A stretch of DNA of 64,000 nucleotides from Prauserella marina (GTDB taxonomy: Bacteria; Actinomycetota; Actinomycetes; Mycobacteriales; Pseudonocardiaceae): positions 2,220,501-2,284,500 of the forward strand of contig NZ_CP016353.1 in NCBI RefSeq assembly GCF_002240355.1, read 5' to 3'. A program made the position numbers and the translations under genes. The notes under the pieces are model-generated. The model had not been told where the DNA came from and did not search any database. It was given only the letters and a program-made list of their open reading frames with translations. Shown piece after piece: positions 1 through 8,379 of this stretch (position 1 is its first letter; each line of letters begins with the position of its first letter).

Positions 1-564
1 CAGGTGCGTCGAAAGCACGATCGTGCGCGGGTTCTCGGCGTAGTCGGCGAGCAGCCGGTCGTAGAACACCTGCCTGGCCACCGCGTCCAGCCCGAGATAG
101 GGCTCGTCGAAGAAGGTGAGCGGCGCGCGGGCCGCCAGCCCGATGATGACCCCGATCGCGGAGAGCTGTCCCCTGGAAAGCTTTTTGATCCTGCGCTTGA
201 TCGGGAGCGCGAATTCGGCGATCAGTTCGTCGGCGAAAGGCTGATCCCAGCCGGGGTACAGCAGCCTGGCAGCGGCGAACGCGTGCCGGGGCGTGAAGTT
301 GTCAGGGTATTTCTGCGATTCCTTGATGAAGCAGACTTTCCTGAGCGTGTGGTCGTTCTCGTACGGTGCCTCGCCGAAGACCTCGGCCGTCCCCGACGTC
401 TGAAAACCCTGACCGGTCAGTATCGACATGATCGTGGTCTTGCCTGCCCCGTTGCGGCCGAGCAGCCCGTGGATCCGGTTGTCTTCGAGGTCGAGGCTGA
501 CGTCGTCGAGTGCGGTGAAGTTGCCGTACCGCTTGGTCACGTTGCGCAGTCGAACGGCGGTCAT
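1..564 (-). CDS. ABC transporter ATP-binding protein, C-terminus beyond the window
   Basis: The frame is open from an ATG at 564 to the window edge, giving 188 residues with no stop, so the C-terminus is missing. Visible are a Walker A motif GRNGAGKT (residues 36-43), a signature-like LSRGQ (129-133), Walker B LTFFDEP (149-155) and the H-loop STHL (185-188). This is the nucleotide-binding subunit that would drive a separate membrane permease. Its ATG overlaps the stop of the upstream GntR gene (ATGA), so the two are translationally coupled. A YtrA-type GntR followed by an ABC ATPase is the layout of ytr/antibiotic- or envelope-stress-responsive exporters in Gram-positive bacteria. The substrate cannot be inferred from this fragment. 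Confidence 0.9.
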   Translation of the reverse strand, partial: MTAVRLRNVTKRYGNFTALDDVSLDLEDNRIHGLLGRNGAGKTTIMSILTGQGFQTSGTAEVFGEAPYENDHTLRKVCFIKESQKYPDNFTPRHAFAAARLLYPGWDQPFADELIAEFALPIKRRIKKLSRGQLSAIGVIIGLAARAPLTFFDEPYLGLDAVARQVFYDRLLADYAENPRTIVLSTHL

Positions 565-941
565 GCGTCGTCCCTCCAGACGTCGATCATCTTCTTGAGG
601 TCTTCGGCATCCATCCCCAGTTTGCGTGCTTCTGTGAGCAGCGGAGCGATGAACGCCTGTCCGAAGGCTTGCTTGCGGCGTTCCAAGAGCAGATTTCGCG
701 CTCCTTGCACCACGAACATTCCGATTCCCCTTTGTTTGTAAAGCACCCCATCGGCCACCAGCCGATTAACCCCGTTCGCCGCGGTCGCCGGGTTGATCCG
801 GTGAAACGCGGCAAGCTCGTTGGTGGACGGCACCCGGCTTTCCTCAGGCAACGCGCCGTCGATGATCGAGTTCTCGATCTGCTCGGCGATCTGGAGGAAA
901 AGCGGCCGGCCGTCATCTCTCATGTCGGCGGACACTACCAT
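561..941 (-). CDS. GntR-family regulator, YtrA subfamily
   Basis: This is a small GntR protein of about 126 residues. It has an N-terminal winged-helix domain (RPLFLQIAEQIENSIIDG followed by the recognition-helix region around NPATAANGVNRLV) and only a short C-terminal tail, as in the YtrA subfamily, which has no large ligand-binding domain. The frame extends to an ATG at 956, but that codon lies inside the inverted repeat at 950-973. I prefer the ATG at 941, which gives the usual spacing between the start and the RPLFLQI motif; no clear ribosome site supports any of the starts. It is the first gene of the operon with the ABC ATPase and very likely represses its own promoter. Confidence 0.88.
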   Translation of the reverse strand: MVVSADMRDDGRPLFLQIAEQIENSIIDGALPEESRVPSTNELAAFHRINPATAANGVNRLVADGVLYKQRGIGMFVVQGARNLLLERRKQAFGQAFIAPLLTEARKLGMDAEDLKKMIDVWRDDA

Positions 942-949
942 GGTGCACT

Positions 950-973
950 GGTTCATTACTCATGTAGTGAACC
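950..973. promoter_or_regulatory. Inverted repeat, likely GntR operator
   Basis: The arms are GGTTCATTAC and GTAGTGAACC around TCAT; nine of ten arm positions pair. It lies directly upstream of the GntR gene and downstream of a TTGACA-like -35 on the minus strand (995-1000), where the transcription start would fall. Long, widely spaced arms of this type are typical of YtrA-family operators. Assignment to the adjacent regulator is inference. Confidence 0.6.
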
Positions 974-1183
974 ATGACGGTAGGCGACGTGGTTTGTCAA
1001 GTCCGGTACTCGACGACCTACCTGGCGAAGGGCGCGCGAAAGCCCCTGGTCAGGGCTATGTGCCGGGTGAAAGGAGTCCAGAAGGATGTCTGGTGACGAG
1101 CCTCATGCCCGGTTCGGTCGTGCCGGGAATCGACGGCTGAGGTTCGTGAACCGCGTGGATTTCGGTGGGAAACCCGCCTGGCT

Positions 1184-1948
1184 TCACGCCTGGCCGCGCA
1201 GCCTCCCGCGCAGCGTGGCCACCTCGGAAGCGGTGAATCCGTTCCGGTCGAGCCAGCAGTGCACGCCGTCGTAGCGAAGGTCGATCTGGTCGAGGAACTG
1301 CGCCATCGTCTCGGGAAGGGGCCGATGACCGTCGATCGGGATGCGCGCGACGTCCTCGGCGTAGGTCCGCGACGCACTCAGCCGTTTGATGATGGCCTCG
1401 ATGCGCTCACCTGACGCGGCGTAGTCGGCCACGATGTGCTCGCGCAGCGCCCCCGCCACGGTCAGCGCGAACGCGACGACGACCCCGGTGCGGTCCTTGC
1501 CTGCCGCGCAGTGCACGAGGGCGGGGCCCTTCGCCGAGGCGATGGCCCGCAGCGCGCCGACGATGCTCTCCGGCCGTTGCTCGACGTAGCCGAGGTAGGC
1601 GCCGCACGTCCGGTCTCCCTGATGCTGTGCCTGTTCCTCGCGCCGCCTGGCCAGCAGCGCGTCCGGCGTGTCCCATGCCCGCTCCGGTACGAGCGAGTGG
1701 TGGACGTGCTCGACACTGGCCACCCTGGTCAGCGGGGCTGGACCTTCCGAGGTGATTTCGCCGAGGGTCCGCAGATCCACCACTGTGGTGAGCTTGACGG
1801 TGTCGACGAGGTAGGACACGTCGGAAGGGGAGAGGTTTTGCAGGTTGTCGGCCCTGAGCAGCCTTCCCGCCGTGGTGCTCCCGCCATCGCCGGTCGGGAT
1901 GCCGCCGACGTCCCTGATGTTGACCGCGCCTTCGAGTTCAAGCCACAT
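1184..1948 (-). CDS. Protein tyrosine/serine phosphatase, MptpB (Y_phosphatase3) family
   Basis: The protein has 254 residues from the ATG at 1948. It carries the phosphatase signature HCAAGKDRTG (H146, catalytic C147, R153), that is the Cys-x5-Arg loop, with the extra Lys-Asp-Arg typical of the Mycobacterium MptpB/LipA-like family. The N-terminus NIRDVGGIPT is the usual family opening. It would hydrolyse phosphotyrosine, phosphoserine or phosphoinositide substrates. No signal peptide is visible, so it is cytosolic or leaves the cell without a classical signal. The frame stays open upstream, but there it overlaps the neighbouring acyl-CoA ligase gene, so I start at 1948. It lies downstream of, and in the same direction as, the ligase. 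Confidence 0.88.
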   Translation of the reverse strand: MWLELEGAVNIRDVGGIPTGDGGSTTAGRLLRADNLQNLSPSDVSYLVDTVKLTTVVDLRTLGEITSEGPAPLTRVASVEHVHHSLVPERAWDTPDALLARRREEQAQHQGDRTCGAYLGYVEQRPESIVGALRAIASAKGPALVHCAAGKDRTGVVVAFALTVAGALREHIVADYAASGERIEAIIKRLSASRTYAEDVARIPIDGHRPLPETMAQFLDQIDLRYDGVHCWLDRNGFTASEVATLRGRLRGQA

Positions 1949-2025
1949 CACGCCGTCGAGACTCGCAGAAGCGGAGACCTCGTGGGCGTCGTTACGCCGG
2001 ATGTCACAGTGCGGACCGAAACCGC

Positions 2026-3627
2026 TCACAGCGGCGTGACGAGCAGCCTGCCTGCCGCGAGATCCGCCCTGAGTTCGGTCTTGAGCACCTTGCCGCTGGG
2101 ATTGCGGGGCAGCGCTGGCACGATCGCCATGCGTCTCGGCCGCTTGTAACCGGCCAGCTTGTCGCGGCACCACTCGGCGAGACCGGCCGCGTCCGGCGGA
2201 TCATCGGGCACCTTCGCCGAAATGACCGCGAGCGGGGTTTCTCCCCATCGTTCGTCGGGCACGCCGATCAGCGCCACCTCGCCGATCCGGGGGTGCGCGG
2301 CGAGCACGTTCTCCACCTCGGCGCAGTAGATGTTCTCGCCACCCGAGATGATCATGTCTTTCTTGCGGTCGACGACGAAGTAGTACCCGTCCTCGTCTTC
2401 ACGCACGAGGTCACCGGAGTGGAACCAGCCACCCCGGAAGGCTTCCTCGGTCTCCTTCGGCTTGTTCCAGTACTCCTTCATCACCATCGGGCTGCGGTAG
2501 ACGATCTCGCCGACCTCGCCCCGTTGCACGTCGTTCATGTCGTCGTCGACGACCCTGACCTCGACGTTGAGCATGGGTGTGCCGACCGAGCCGATCTTGC
2601 GAATCGAGTCCTCACCGCGCAGCAGCGTCGTGCACGGGCTGCATTCGGTCTGCCCGAACGCGGTGGTGACCTCCGCCTGCGGGAACGCGTCGATCATGGT
2701 GCGCAGCAACGTCGTCGAAGCGGGCGCGGCGCCCCACGACAGCGTGCGCAGTGCCGAGAGATCGCGCTCGGCGATACCGGGAACCGACACGATGGCCTGC
2801 CATTGCGCGGGAACGAAGAACACCGAGGAAACCCGCTCGCGTTCGAGCAGCTCGACGGTCGCGGCCGGATCGAACTGCCCCGACGGCAGCAGTACGGTGC
2901 GCCCGCCGAGCAGCAGATTGGGCAGCATGCCCGAAAGTCCCGCGATGTGGAAGAGCGGGGCCGCGGCGAGCCACACCCTGTTCTCGGTCATGGCTCCGAG
3001 GTGCGTCATGTTGCTGAACGCGTGCATGAGCAGGTTGAAATGGCTCAGTACGGCGCCTTTCGGCCTGCCCGTCGTTCCCGAGGTGTACATGATGAACGCC
3101 GCGTCGTGTTCGTCGACCCGTCGTTCTCCGAACACCGGCGCGGCAGACGAGAGTGCCTGTTCGTAGTCCTCGGCGTCGCCGCGTTCGGCGCCTTCGCCGA
3201 AGATCAAGCACACCGGTGCGCCTTCGAGTTGTTCGCTCGCTTTGGCGATCGTGCCCGCGAACGGCGCCTGCACGATGATCACGCCGACGCCGCTGTCGCC
3301 AAGGGTGTAGGCGATCTCGTCGGCGACGAGCCGGAAGTTGACCGGAACGCAGATGGCGCCGAGCCGGGTCGTCGCGAAGTAGGTCTCGATCACCTCAAGG
3401 CTGTTGAGGCCGAGTACGGCGACCCGGTCGCCGCGGCCGATTCCTCGCTCCCGCAACGCGTTCGCCAGCCTGGACACTCGTTCGTCAAGGTAGCGATAGG
3501 TCAGGGAAACGCCGGCGAAGGTGTAGGCGACGTCGTCGCCGACGGTGCGGGCGTGCCGGGCGAGCTGGTCGCCCATGGTCATTCCCCTGCCGAGCAGGAG
3601 AGGCGTTTCGCGAGCTGGTGTGGACAT
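2026..3627 (-). CDS. Long-chain fatty acyl-CoA ligase (FadD-like), AMP-forming
   Basis: This 533-residue member of the adenylate-forming (ANL) superfamily activates a carboxylic acid as acyl-AMP and transfers it to CoA. It has the P-loop YTSGTTGRPKG (181-191), the adenine motif FGQTE, the hinge region with GDLVRED and DRKKDMIISGGENIY, and a C-terminal catalytic Lys in NPSGKVLK. The ATG at 3627 is preceded by GAGG six bases upstream; a 16-residue upstream extension is possible but unsupported. It is read in the same direction as the TetR gene just upstream, and an ACAGTC-N6-GACTGT palindrome lies between them. Fatty-acid or aromatic-acid specificity cannot be decided from sequence. Confidence 0.9.
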   Translation of the reverse strand: MSTPARETPLLLGRGMTMGDQLARHARTVGDDVAYTFAGVSLTYRYLDERVSRLANALRERGIGRGDRVAVLGLNSLEVIETYFATTRLGAICVPVNFRLVADEIAYTLGDSGVGVIIVQAPFAGTIAKASEQLEGAPVCLIFGEGAERGDAEDYEQALSSAAPVFGERRVDEHDAAFIMYTSGTTGRPKGAVLSHFNLLMHAFSNMTHLGAMTENRVWLAAAPLFHIAGLSGMLPNLLLGGRTVLLPSGQFDPAATVELLERERVSSVFFVPAQWQAIVSVPGIAERDLSALRTLSWGAAPASTTLLRTMIDAFPQAEVTTAFGQTECSPCTTLLRGEDSIRKIGSVGTPMLNVEVRVVDDDMNDVQRGEVGEIVYRSPMVMKEYWNKPKETEEAFRGGWFHSGDLVREDEDGYYFVVDRKKDMIISGGENIYCAEVENVLAAHPRIGEVALIGVPDERWGETPLAVISAKVPDDPPDAAGLAEWCRDKLAGYKRPRRMAIVPALPRNPSGKVLKTELRADLAAGRLLVTPL

Positions 3628-3695
3628 CGGCAACCTCGGCGATGCTCGGGGGTCTCGGGAGTGACGCAACCACATGCTGGCCTGCCCGAGCGGTT

Positions 3696-3713
3696 ACAGT
3701 CAACCCTGACTGT
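3696..3713. promoter_or_regulatory. ACAGTC-N6-GACTGT palindrome, candidate TetR box 1
   Basis: A perfect 7-bp inverted repeat (ACAGTCA, ACCC, TGACTGT) overlaps the stop codon of the TetR gene and sits about 70 bp upstream of the minus-strand acyl-CoA ligase. The same ACAGTC-N6-GACTG architecture recurs at 4389-4406. Binding by the TetR protein is inference. Confidence 0.6.
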
Positions 3714-4350
3714 TTGTGGCGTCGCCGGTGAACAGCAGCGTCCTCGCCACCGACTTCCACACCGCGACGTGCCGATCGCGCGCCGGTGACCTGCGCTCGA
3801 AGGCATACGGCAACGCCGCGCCGCGCATGCTGGTGAACAACAATTCCCGTAGCTCGTCATAGCGGGGATGGGCACACACGGCAGGGCCCCAGATGCGGTC
3901 GGCCACGCCGCGGATCGCGTCGCGCAACTGCCGTTCGGCCGGGCGCAGCGCCGCCGCCAATGCCGGGTTGGTGCGCGCCGCGGTCCACAATTCCACCGCC
4001 GCCCAGAAGAATGGCTCGTGGAAAGTCGTCCACAACAACTCGATGCAGCGCTCGACCCGGACCGGGCCTTCCGGCTCGTCGGTGAGCGCCTCGGCGACCC
4101 TGCGCTCGGTGTGCGCGAGCCGGGTCGTCGCCAGGTGCTGTGCCGCCGCGACGAGCAGGCCGTCCCTGGAAGGGAAATGGTGCAGCAGCCTGCCCCTCGA
4201 CACCCCGGCCTTCGCCTGGATCGCCAGCGTCGAAGCACCCGCGTAGCCGTGCTCGACAAGGCAGTCCACGGCGGCGTCCAGGATCAGCGCGCGACTGTCC
4301 TGCGTGCGCTCCCTGCGGCTGCGCGCCGCCTGTTGTCCCGCTCCCGCCAT
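3700..4350 (-). CDS. TetR-family transcriptional regulator
   Basis: The protein has 216 residues, the usual TetR length. The N-terminal helix-turn-helix runs from RTQDSRALILDAAVDCL through STLAIQAKAGVSRGRLLHHF; a helical ligand-binding domain follows. The ATG at 4350 has no Shine-Dalgarno sequence but has TACCCT exactly six bases upstream, the leaderless pattern seen throughout this window. It is divergent from the ligase/acyl-CoA dehydrogenase operon (4462-8280) and upstream of the minus-strand ligase. Two matching palindromes flank it, so it probably controls both units and itself, with an acyl-CoA as the likely effector (inferred from context). Confidence 0.92.
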   Translation of the reverse strand: MAGAGQQAARSRRERTQDSRALILDAAVDCLVEHGYAGASTLAIQAKAGVSRGRLLHHFPSRDGLLVAAAQHLATTRLAHTERRVAEALTDEPEGPVRVERCIELLWTTFHEPFFWAAVELWTAARTNPALAAALRPAERQLRDAIRGVADRIWGPAVCAHPRYDELRELLFTSMRGAALPYAFERRSPARDRHVAVWKSVARTLLFTGDATNSQG

Positions 4351-4388
4351 GGGCTCAGGGTAGCGACCCGCCGCAGAGCGGGCGGAAA

Positions 4389-4406
4389 ACAGTCGGCATT
4401 GACTGG
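4389..4406. promoter_or_regulatory. ACAGTC-N6-GACTGG palindrome, candidate TetR box 2
   Basis: Located in the 111-bp divergent region between the TetR gene and the acyl-CoA ligase at 4462. It shares the half-site ACAGTC, six-base spacer and GACTG with the box at 3696-3713; only the last base breaks the symmetry. The position suits repression of both divergent promoters. Confidence 0.6.
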
Positions 4407-4461
4407 ATTGTGCCGGGCTGCCAGTCTTCGAAGGACACCGCCGGTTCGAGGAGGAACCAGC

Positions 4462-6012
4462 ATGTACCCGGACACCCACGCCGCCGTGCACCCCGATCGT
4501 CCCGCGGTGGTGCTCGCCGAATCCGGTGCAGTACTCGGCTACCGCGCGCTCGCCGAGCAATCCGCGAGGCTGGCCAACGTCTTCCGGGCGGAAGGACTCC
4601 GCAAGGGCGACACCGTGGCATTGCTGACCGACAACGCGCTGCCCGCCTACGAGGTGTACTGGGCCGCGGTGCGCTCGGGGCTGTATCTCGCCGCCGTCAA
4701 CAGTCACCTCGGCCCCGACGAGGCCGCCTACATCGTCGCCGACTCGGGAGCCAAGGCGCTCGTCGTCTCCGCCGCGATCGGCGAACTCGCGACCGAGGTC
4801 GCCCGGCGCGTCAGGGTGCCCGTCCGGCTGGCCTTCGGCGGGCAGGTGGAGGGCTTCGACGACTACGCGAAAGTGGTGGCGAACGCGTCTGCCTCCGTGC
4901 CCGAGGATCAGCCAGCGGGCGCCGATCTGTTGTACTCGTCGGGAACCACCGGCCGTCCCAAAGGGATCAAGGTGGCGCTGCCCAGTCACCAGATCGACGA
5001 ACCCGGCAACATCCTGCTTCCCTTGCTACAGGCCAAGTACGGCTTCTCGGCGGGGATGGTCTACCTGTCGCCCGCGCCCGTCTACCACGCGGCGCCGTTG
5101 CGGTTCGGCGCCTGCGTACACGCCGTCGGTGGCACGCTCGTGATGATGGAGCGCTTCGAAGCCGAGGCGGCCCTGCGGGCGATCGAACGCTACCGCGTCA
5201 CCCACAGCCAATGGGTTCCCACGATGTTCGTCAGGATGCTCAAACTGCCGGAATCCGGCCGCTCCCGCTACGACCTCTCCAGCCACCAGGTCGCCGTGCA
5301 CGCGGCGGCCCCGTGCCCCGTCGAGGTCAAGCACGAGATGATGAGCTGGTGGGGACCGATCCTGCACGAGTACTACAGCTCGACCGAGGGCGCCGGGATG
5401 ACCTTCATCGGCCCCGAGGAATGGCTCGGCAAACCCGGTTCCGTCGGCAGGGAAGGACTTGGCGTGGTCCGGATCTGCGCTGAGGACGGAAGTGTACTTC
5501 CGGCGGGCAGTACCGGCACCGTCTACTTCGAACGCGACGAACCGGCCTTCGAGTACCACAACGACGAACCGAAGACCCGCTCCGCGCGGCACCCCGGTCA
5601 CCCGAACTGGGCGACCAACGGCGACATCGGCAGACTCGACGACGACGGCTACCTCTATCTCACCGACAGGGCGGCCTTCACCATCATCTCCGGCGGAGTG
5701 AACATCTATCCACAAGAGACGGAGAACGTGCTCGCTCTGCATCCCGCCGTACACGACGTCGCCGTCATCGGAGTCCCCGACGCCGAACTGGGCGAGGTCG
5801 CGAAAGCATTGGTGCAGCCGGAATCCACGGCTGAACCGGGACCCGAGCTGGCCGAGGAGCTGCTTGCCCACGTGCGCGCCAGGATCGCCCACTACAAGGC
5901 ACCCCGGTCCGTCGATTTCGTCACCGACCTTCCCCGTACGCCGACGGGAAAGTTGCTCAAGCACGAACTGCGCGCCCGTTACCGGGACACCGCGCCGGAC
6001 CAGCGGGGGTAG
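4462..6012 (+). CDS. Acyl-CoA synthetase (AMP-dependent ligase)
   Basis: This is a 516-residue ANL-superfamily enzyme. The P-loop is YSSGTTGRPKG (about 158-168), the adenine-binding motif is YYSSTEG, the hinge region is NGDIGRLDDDGYLYLTDR, and PTGKLLK near the C-terminus holds the catalytic lysine. The start ATG follows a strong GAGGAGGAAC ribosome site. The next gene begins four bases after its stop, so it is the first gene of an operon with two acyl-CoA dehydrogenases. This suggests that it activates a fatty or steroid-side-chain-like acid that the dehydrogenases then oxidise. The closest family feel is mycobacterial FadD enzymes acting on bulky acids, but that is not proven here. Confidence 0.92.
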   Translation: MYPDTHAAVHPDRPAVVLAESGAVLGYRALAEQSARLANVFRAEGLRKGDTVALLTDNALPAYEVYWAAVRSGLYLAAVNSHLGPDEAAYIVADSGAKALVVSAAIGELATEVARRVRVPVRLAFGGQVEGFDDYAKVVANASASVPEDQPAGADLLYSSGTTGRPKGIKVALPSHQIDEPGNILLPLLQAKYGFSAGMVYLSPAPVYHAAPLRFGACVHAVGGTLVMMERFEAEAALRAIERYRVTHSQWVPTMFVRMLKLPESGRSRYDLSSHQVAVHAAAPCPVEVKHEMMSWWGPILHEYYSSTEGAGMTFIGPEEWLGKPGSVGREGLGVVRICAEDGSVLPAGSTGTVYFERDEPAFEYHNDEPKTRSARHPGHPNWATNGDIGRLDDDGYLYLTDRAAFTIISGGVNIYPQETENVLALHPAVHDVAVIGVPDAELGEVAKALVQPESTAEPGPELAEELLAHVRARIAHYKAPRSVDFVTDLPRTPTGKLLKHELRARYRDTAPDQRG

Positions 6013-6015
6013 GAA

Positions 6016-7200
6016 ATGGACTTCCGGAACGACGTGCGAACCTGGCTCGCCGAGTACGCGCCACCCGGTGGCGTGGCTCAGGACGATCCGGTCGCGATGG
6101 GCAAAGCGTTCCAGGCCGCCCTGTACGACGCGGGTTTCGCGGGGATCACCTGGCCAGCCGAATACGGTGGCGCTGGACTTTCCTCGGCTGAGCAACAGAT
6201 ATTCGACGAAGAGGCTGCCTCCAGCGACCTGCCGACCGGAATCTTCCTGATCGGCCTGGGAATGTGCGGTCCGACGCTCCTCGACCTCGGCACCCACGCC
6301 CAGAAGAGCCGGTATGTGCGCCCGTTGCTGCGGGGCGAGGAAATCTGGTGCCAGCTCTTCTCCGAACCCGGCGCGGGATCCGACGTGGCGAGCCTGCAAA
6401 CCCGTGCCGAGCGGGACGGCGACGACTGGGTCGTCAGCGGCCAGAAGGTGTGGACATCCGGAGCGCAGTACGCCGACTTCGGCGCGCTACTGGCCCGCAC
6501 CGACCCCGGCGCGCCGAAACACCGTGGTATCACCATGTTCATCGTGGACATGCGGGCCGAGGGCGTCACGGTGCGGCCACTGCGCGACATGACCGGAAGA
6601 GCACCGTTCAACGAGGTGTTCTTCGACCGCGTCCGAGTCCCTGCCGACGCGGTGATCGGCGAGGTCGACGCGGGCTGGTTCGCCGCCGTGACCATGCTCG
6701 GCCACGAGCGCGTCTCCATCGGCGGATCGGTGCGCAGGCACTACGATCCGCTCACCTACGCCAATCTGCACGCGCTCGCGAGCAAACTGGGACGGGCACA
6801 CGATCCGGTGGTGAGCTCGGAACTCGTCACGCTGTACGCGAGGGAACGGGCGCTCGCGCTGTTCAACACGCGGCTCAAACAGGAAGCCGATGCCGGATCG
6901 CGGCCCGGCGCGCGGGGTTCGGTCGCCAAACTGGCCGGTGCCCAACTGCTGTGGCAGGCGGTGTCGGTGGCCGGATTGATCGCCGGTCCGCGCGCCGTCG
7001 CCTGGGAACCGGACGATGTGGACAGTGCCGAGCTGGCCGTCGCCATCAACGCGACGCCAGCGTCGAGTATCGCGGGCGGCACCAATCAGATCCAGCGCGG
7101 CATCATCGGTGAGCGCATTCTCGGACTGCCGAAGGAACCACAGGCCGACCGGGGTGTCCCGTTCCGGGAACTGCGCGTGGGAACACAGCACCAGGACTGA
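6016..7200 (+). CDS. Acyl-CoA dehydrogenase, large (alpha-like) subunit
   Basis: The 394-residue protein has the complete acyl-CoA dehydrogenase fold. The N-terminal helical part contains ITWPAEYGGAGLS, the middle beta domain contains QLFSEPGAGSDVAS and WVVSGQKVWTSG, and the C-terminal flavin-binding helices end with GGTNQIQRGIIGERILG. It would introduce a trans-2 double bond in an acyl-CoA using FAD. At the position where MCAD-type enzymes carry the catalytic Glu in a YEG motif, this protein reads AGG, so the base must come from elsewhere. It is followed 15 bp later by a shorter dehydrogenase, as in the actinobacterial heterotetrameric FadE pairs. Confidence 0.92.
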   Translation: MDFRNDVRTWLAEYAPPGGVAQDDPVAMGKAFQAALYDAGFAGITWPAEYGGAGLSSAEQQIFDEEAASSDLPTGIFLIGLGMCGPTLLDLGTHAQKSRYVRPLLRGEEIWCQLFSEPGAGSDVASLQTRAERDGDDWVVSGQKVWTSGAQYADFGALLARTDPGAPKHRGITMFIVDMRAEGVTVRPLRDMTGRAPFNEVFFDRVRVPADAVIGEVDAGWFAAVTMLGHERVSIGGSVRRHYDPLTYANLHALASKLGRAHDPVVSSELVTLYARERALALFNTRLKQEADAGSRPGARGSVAKLAGAQLLWQAVSVAGLIAGPRAVAWEPDDVDSAELAVAINATPASSIAGGTNQIQRGIIGERILGLPKEPQADRGVPFRELRVGTQHQD

Positions 7201-7215
7201 GCGGGGGAAACCGTC

Positions 7216-8280
7216 ATGCGGCTGGTACTCGACGACGAGCAACGGCAATTGCGTTCGGCCGTGCGCGACGTGATCGCCGATCACTGTCCGCCGGCGCGGG
7301 TCAGGTCGGTCATCGGCGAACAGGGCTGGGATCCGGCGCTGTGGCGGCGGCTCTGCGAACTCGGGGTGACCGGGCTGGCCGTGCCGGAGCGATTCGGCGG
7401 CGAACGCGCGGGGCCGGTCGAGCGCTGTGTGGTACTGGAGGAACTGGGCCGCTCGCTCGCTCCCGTTCCGTATCTGGCTTCCGCGTGTCTCGCCGTCGAC
7501 GCCGTACGCGCGCTCGACGACGAGAGTCTTTCGGCTGACGTACTGCCCCGGCTCGCCTCTGGTGAACTGATCGGCACCGTCGCGGTGTCCCCCGTGGACA
7601 CCGTGGAGGCGCGTGAGGACGGCGGAACCTGGACACTGCACGGCACGGCGGACTACGTCATAGCGGGGGACGTCGCGGAGTTCGTGCTCGTGTACGCGGG
7701 GGCAACGGGCTGGTTCGCCGTCACCGGCTCGCGGCAATACACGCCGCTGGACACTCTCGACCCGACGCGGCGGCTCGGCAGGCTCGAATTCGCCGGAACA
7801 CCGGCGACCAGGATCGCTTGTGCCGACCCGGAGTCCGTGCTGCGCGCGGTGACCGATGCCACCGCGATCGCGCTCGCTGCGGAATCGGTCGGCGGTATGG
7901 CCTGGGTGCTGGAGACCACTGTGGACTACGCGAAGGCCAGGGTGCAGTTCGGCAGGGCCATCGGTTCGTACCAGGCGGTGAAACACGCCTGCGCCGACAT
8001 GTACAGCACGTACGAGCAGGCGGTTTCGGTGCTGCGGTACGCGGCGTGGGCCTCGGCGGAGGCGGCGGGAGAGGCGCCGGCCGCGGCAGCGCTCGCTTCG
8101 GTCTACATCGGACCGGCCTACTTCGACGTCGCCGCGACCGGCCTGCAGTTGCACGGCGGTATCGGGTACACGTGGGAGCACGACGCGCACCTCTACTACA
8201 AACGGGCGAAGACGAACGAACTGCTGCTGGGCCCCGCCGACCGGGCCGGGAAAACCTTGGCGACCGCGCTGGGAATCTGA
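7216..8280 (+). CDS. Acyl-CoA dehydrogenase, small (beta-like) subunit
   Basis: The protein has 354 residues, shorter than classical acyl-CoA dehydrogenases. The N-terminal domain is recognisable (GVTGLAVPERFGGE) and the middle domain is reduced. The C-terminal part is typical of the second subunit of FadE pairs, with VQFGRAIGSYQAVKH and LQLHGGIGYTWEHD. In mycobacterial cholesterol side-chain degradation such adjacent pairs form alpha2-beta2 enzymes whose FAD sites lie at subunit interfaces; the tandem arrangement here suggests the same. It is the last gene of the ligase-dehydrogenase operon. Confidence 0.9.
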   Translation: MRLVLDDEQRQLRSAVRDVIADHCPPARVRSVIGEQGWDPALWRRLCELGVTGLAVPERFGGERAGPVERCVVLEELGRSLAPVPYLASACLAVDAVRALDDESLSADVLPRLASGELIGTVAVSPVDTVEAREDGGTWTLHGTADYVIAGDVAEFVLVYAGATGWFAVTGSRQYTPLDTLDPTRRLGRLEFAGTPATRIACADPESVLRAVTDATAIALAAESVGGMAWVLETTVDYAKARVQFGRAIGSYQAVKHACADMYSTYEQAVSVLRYAAWASAEAAGEAPAAAALASVYIGPAYFDVAATGLQLHGGIGYTWEHDAHLYYKRAKTNELLLGPADRAGKTLATALGI

Positions 8281-8379
8281 CCTCGCCGGGAAACTTCGCG
8301 CTAGGTCGCCGCTATCTCGCCGATATGCCGGTCCTGCCACGATTGTCCGACGTCGTGGTCATGGGGAGCGGAGGACTCG

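Noticed and set aside
1141-1152. Short palindrome GGTTC-GT-GAACC
   Set aside because: It resembles the GntR half-site but lies at the 3' end of the phosphatase gene, far from a promoter, and is short enough to be chance.
1949-2173. N-terminal extension of the phosphatase
   Set aside because: The extra 75 codons overlap the end of the acyl-CoA ligase gene and are low-complexity; the phosphatase family starts near residue 76 of that frame.
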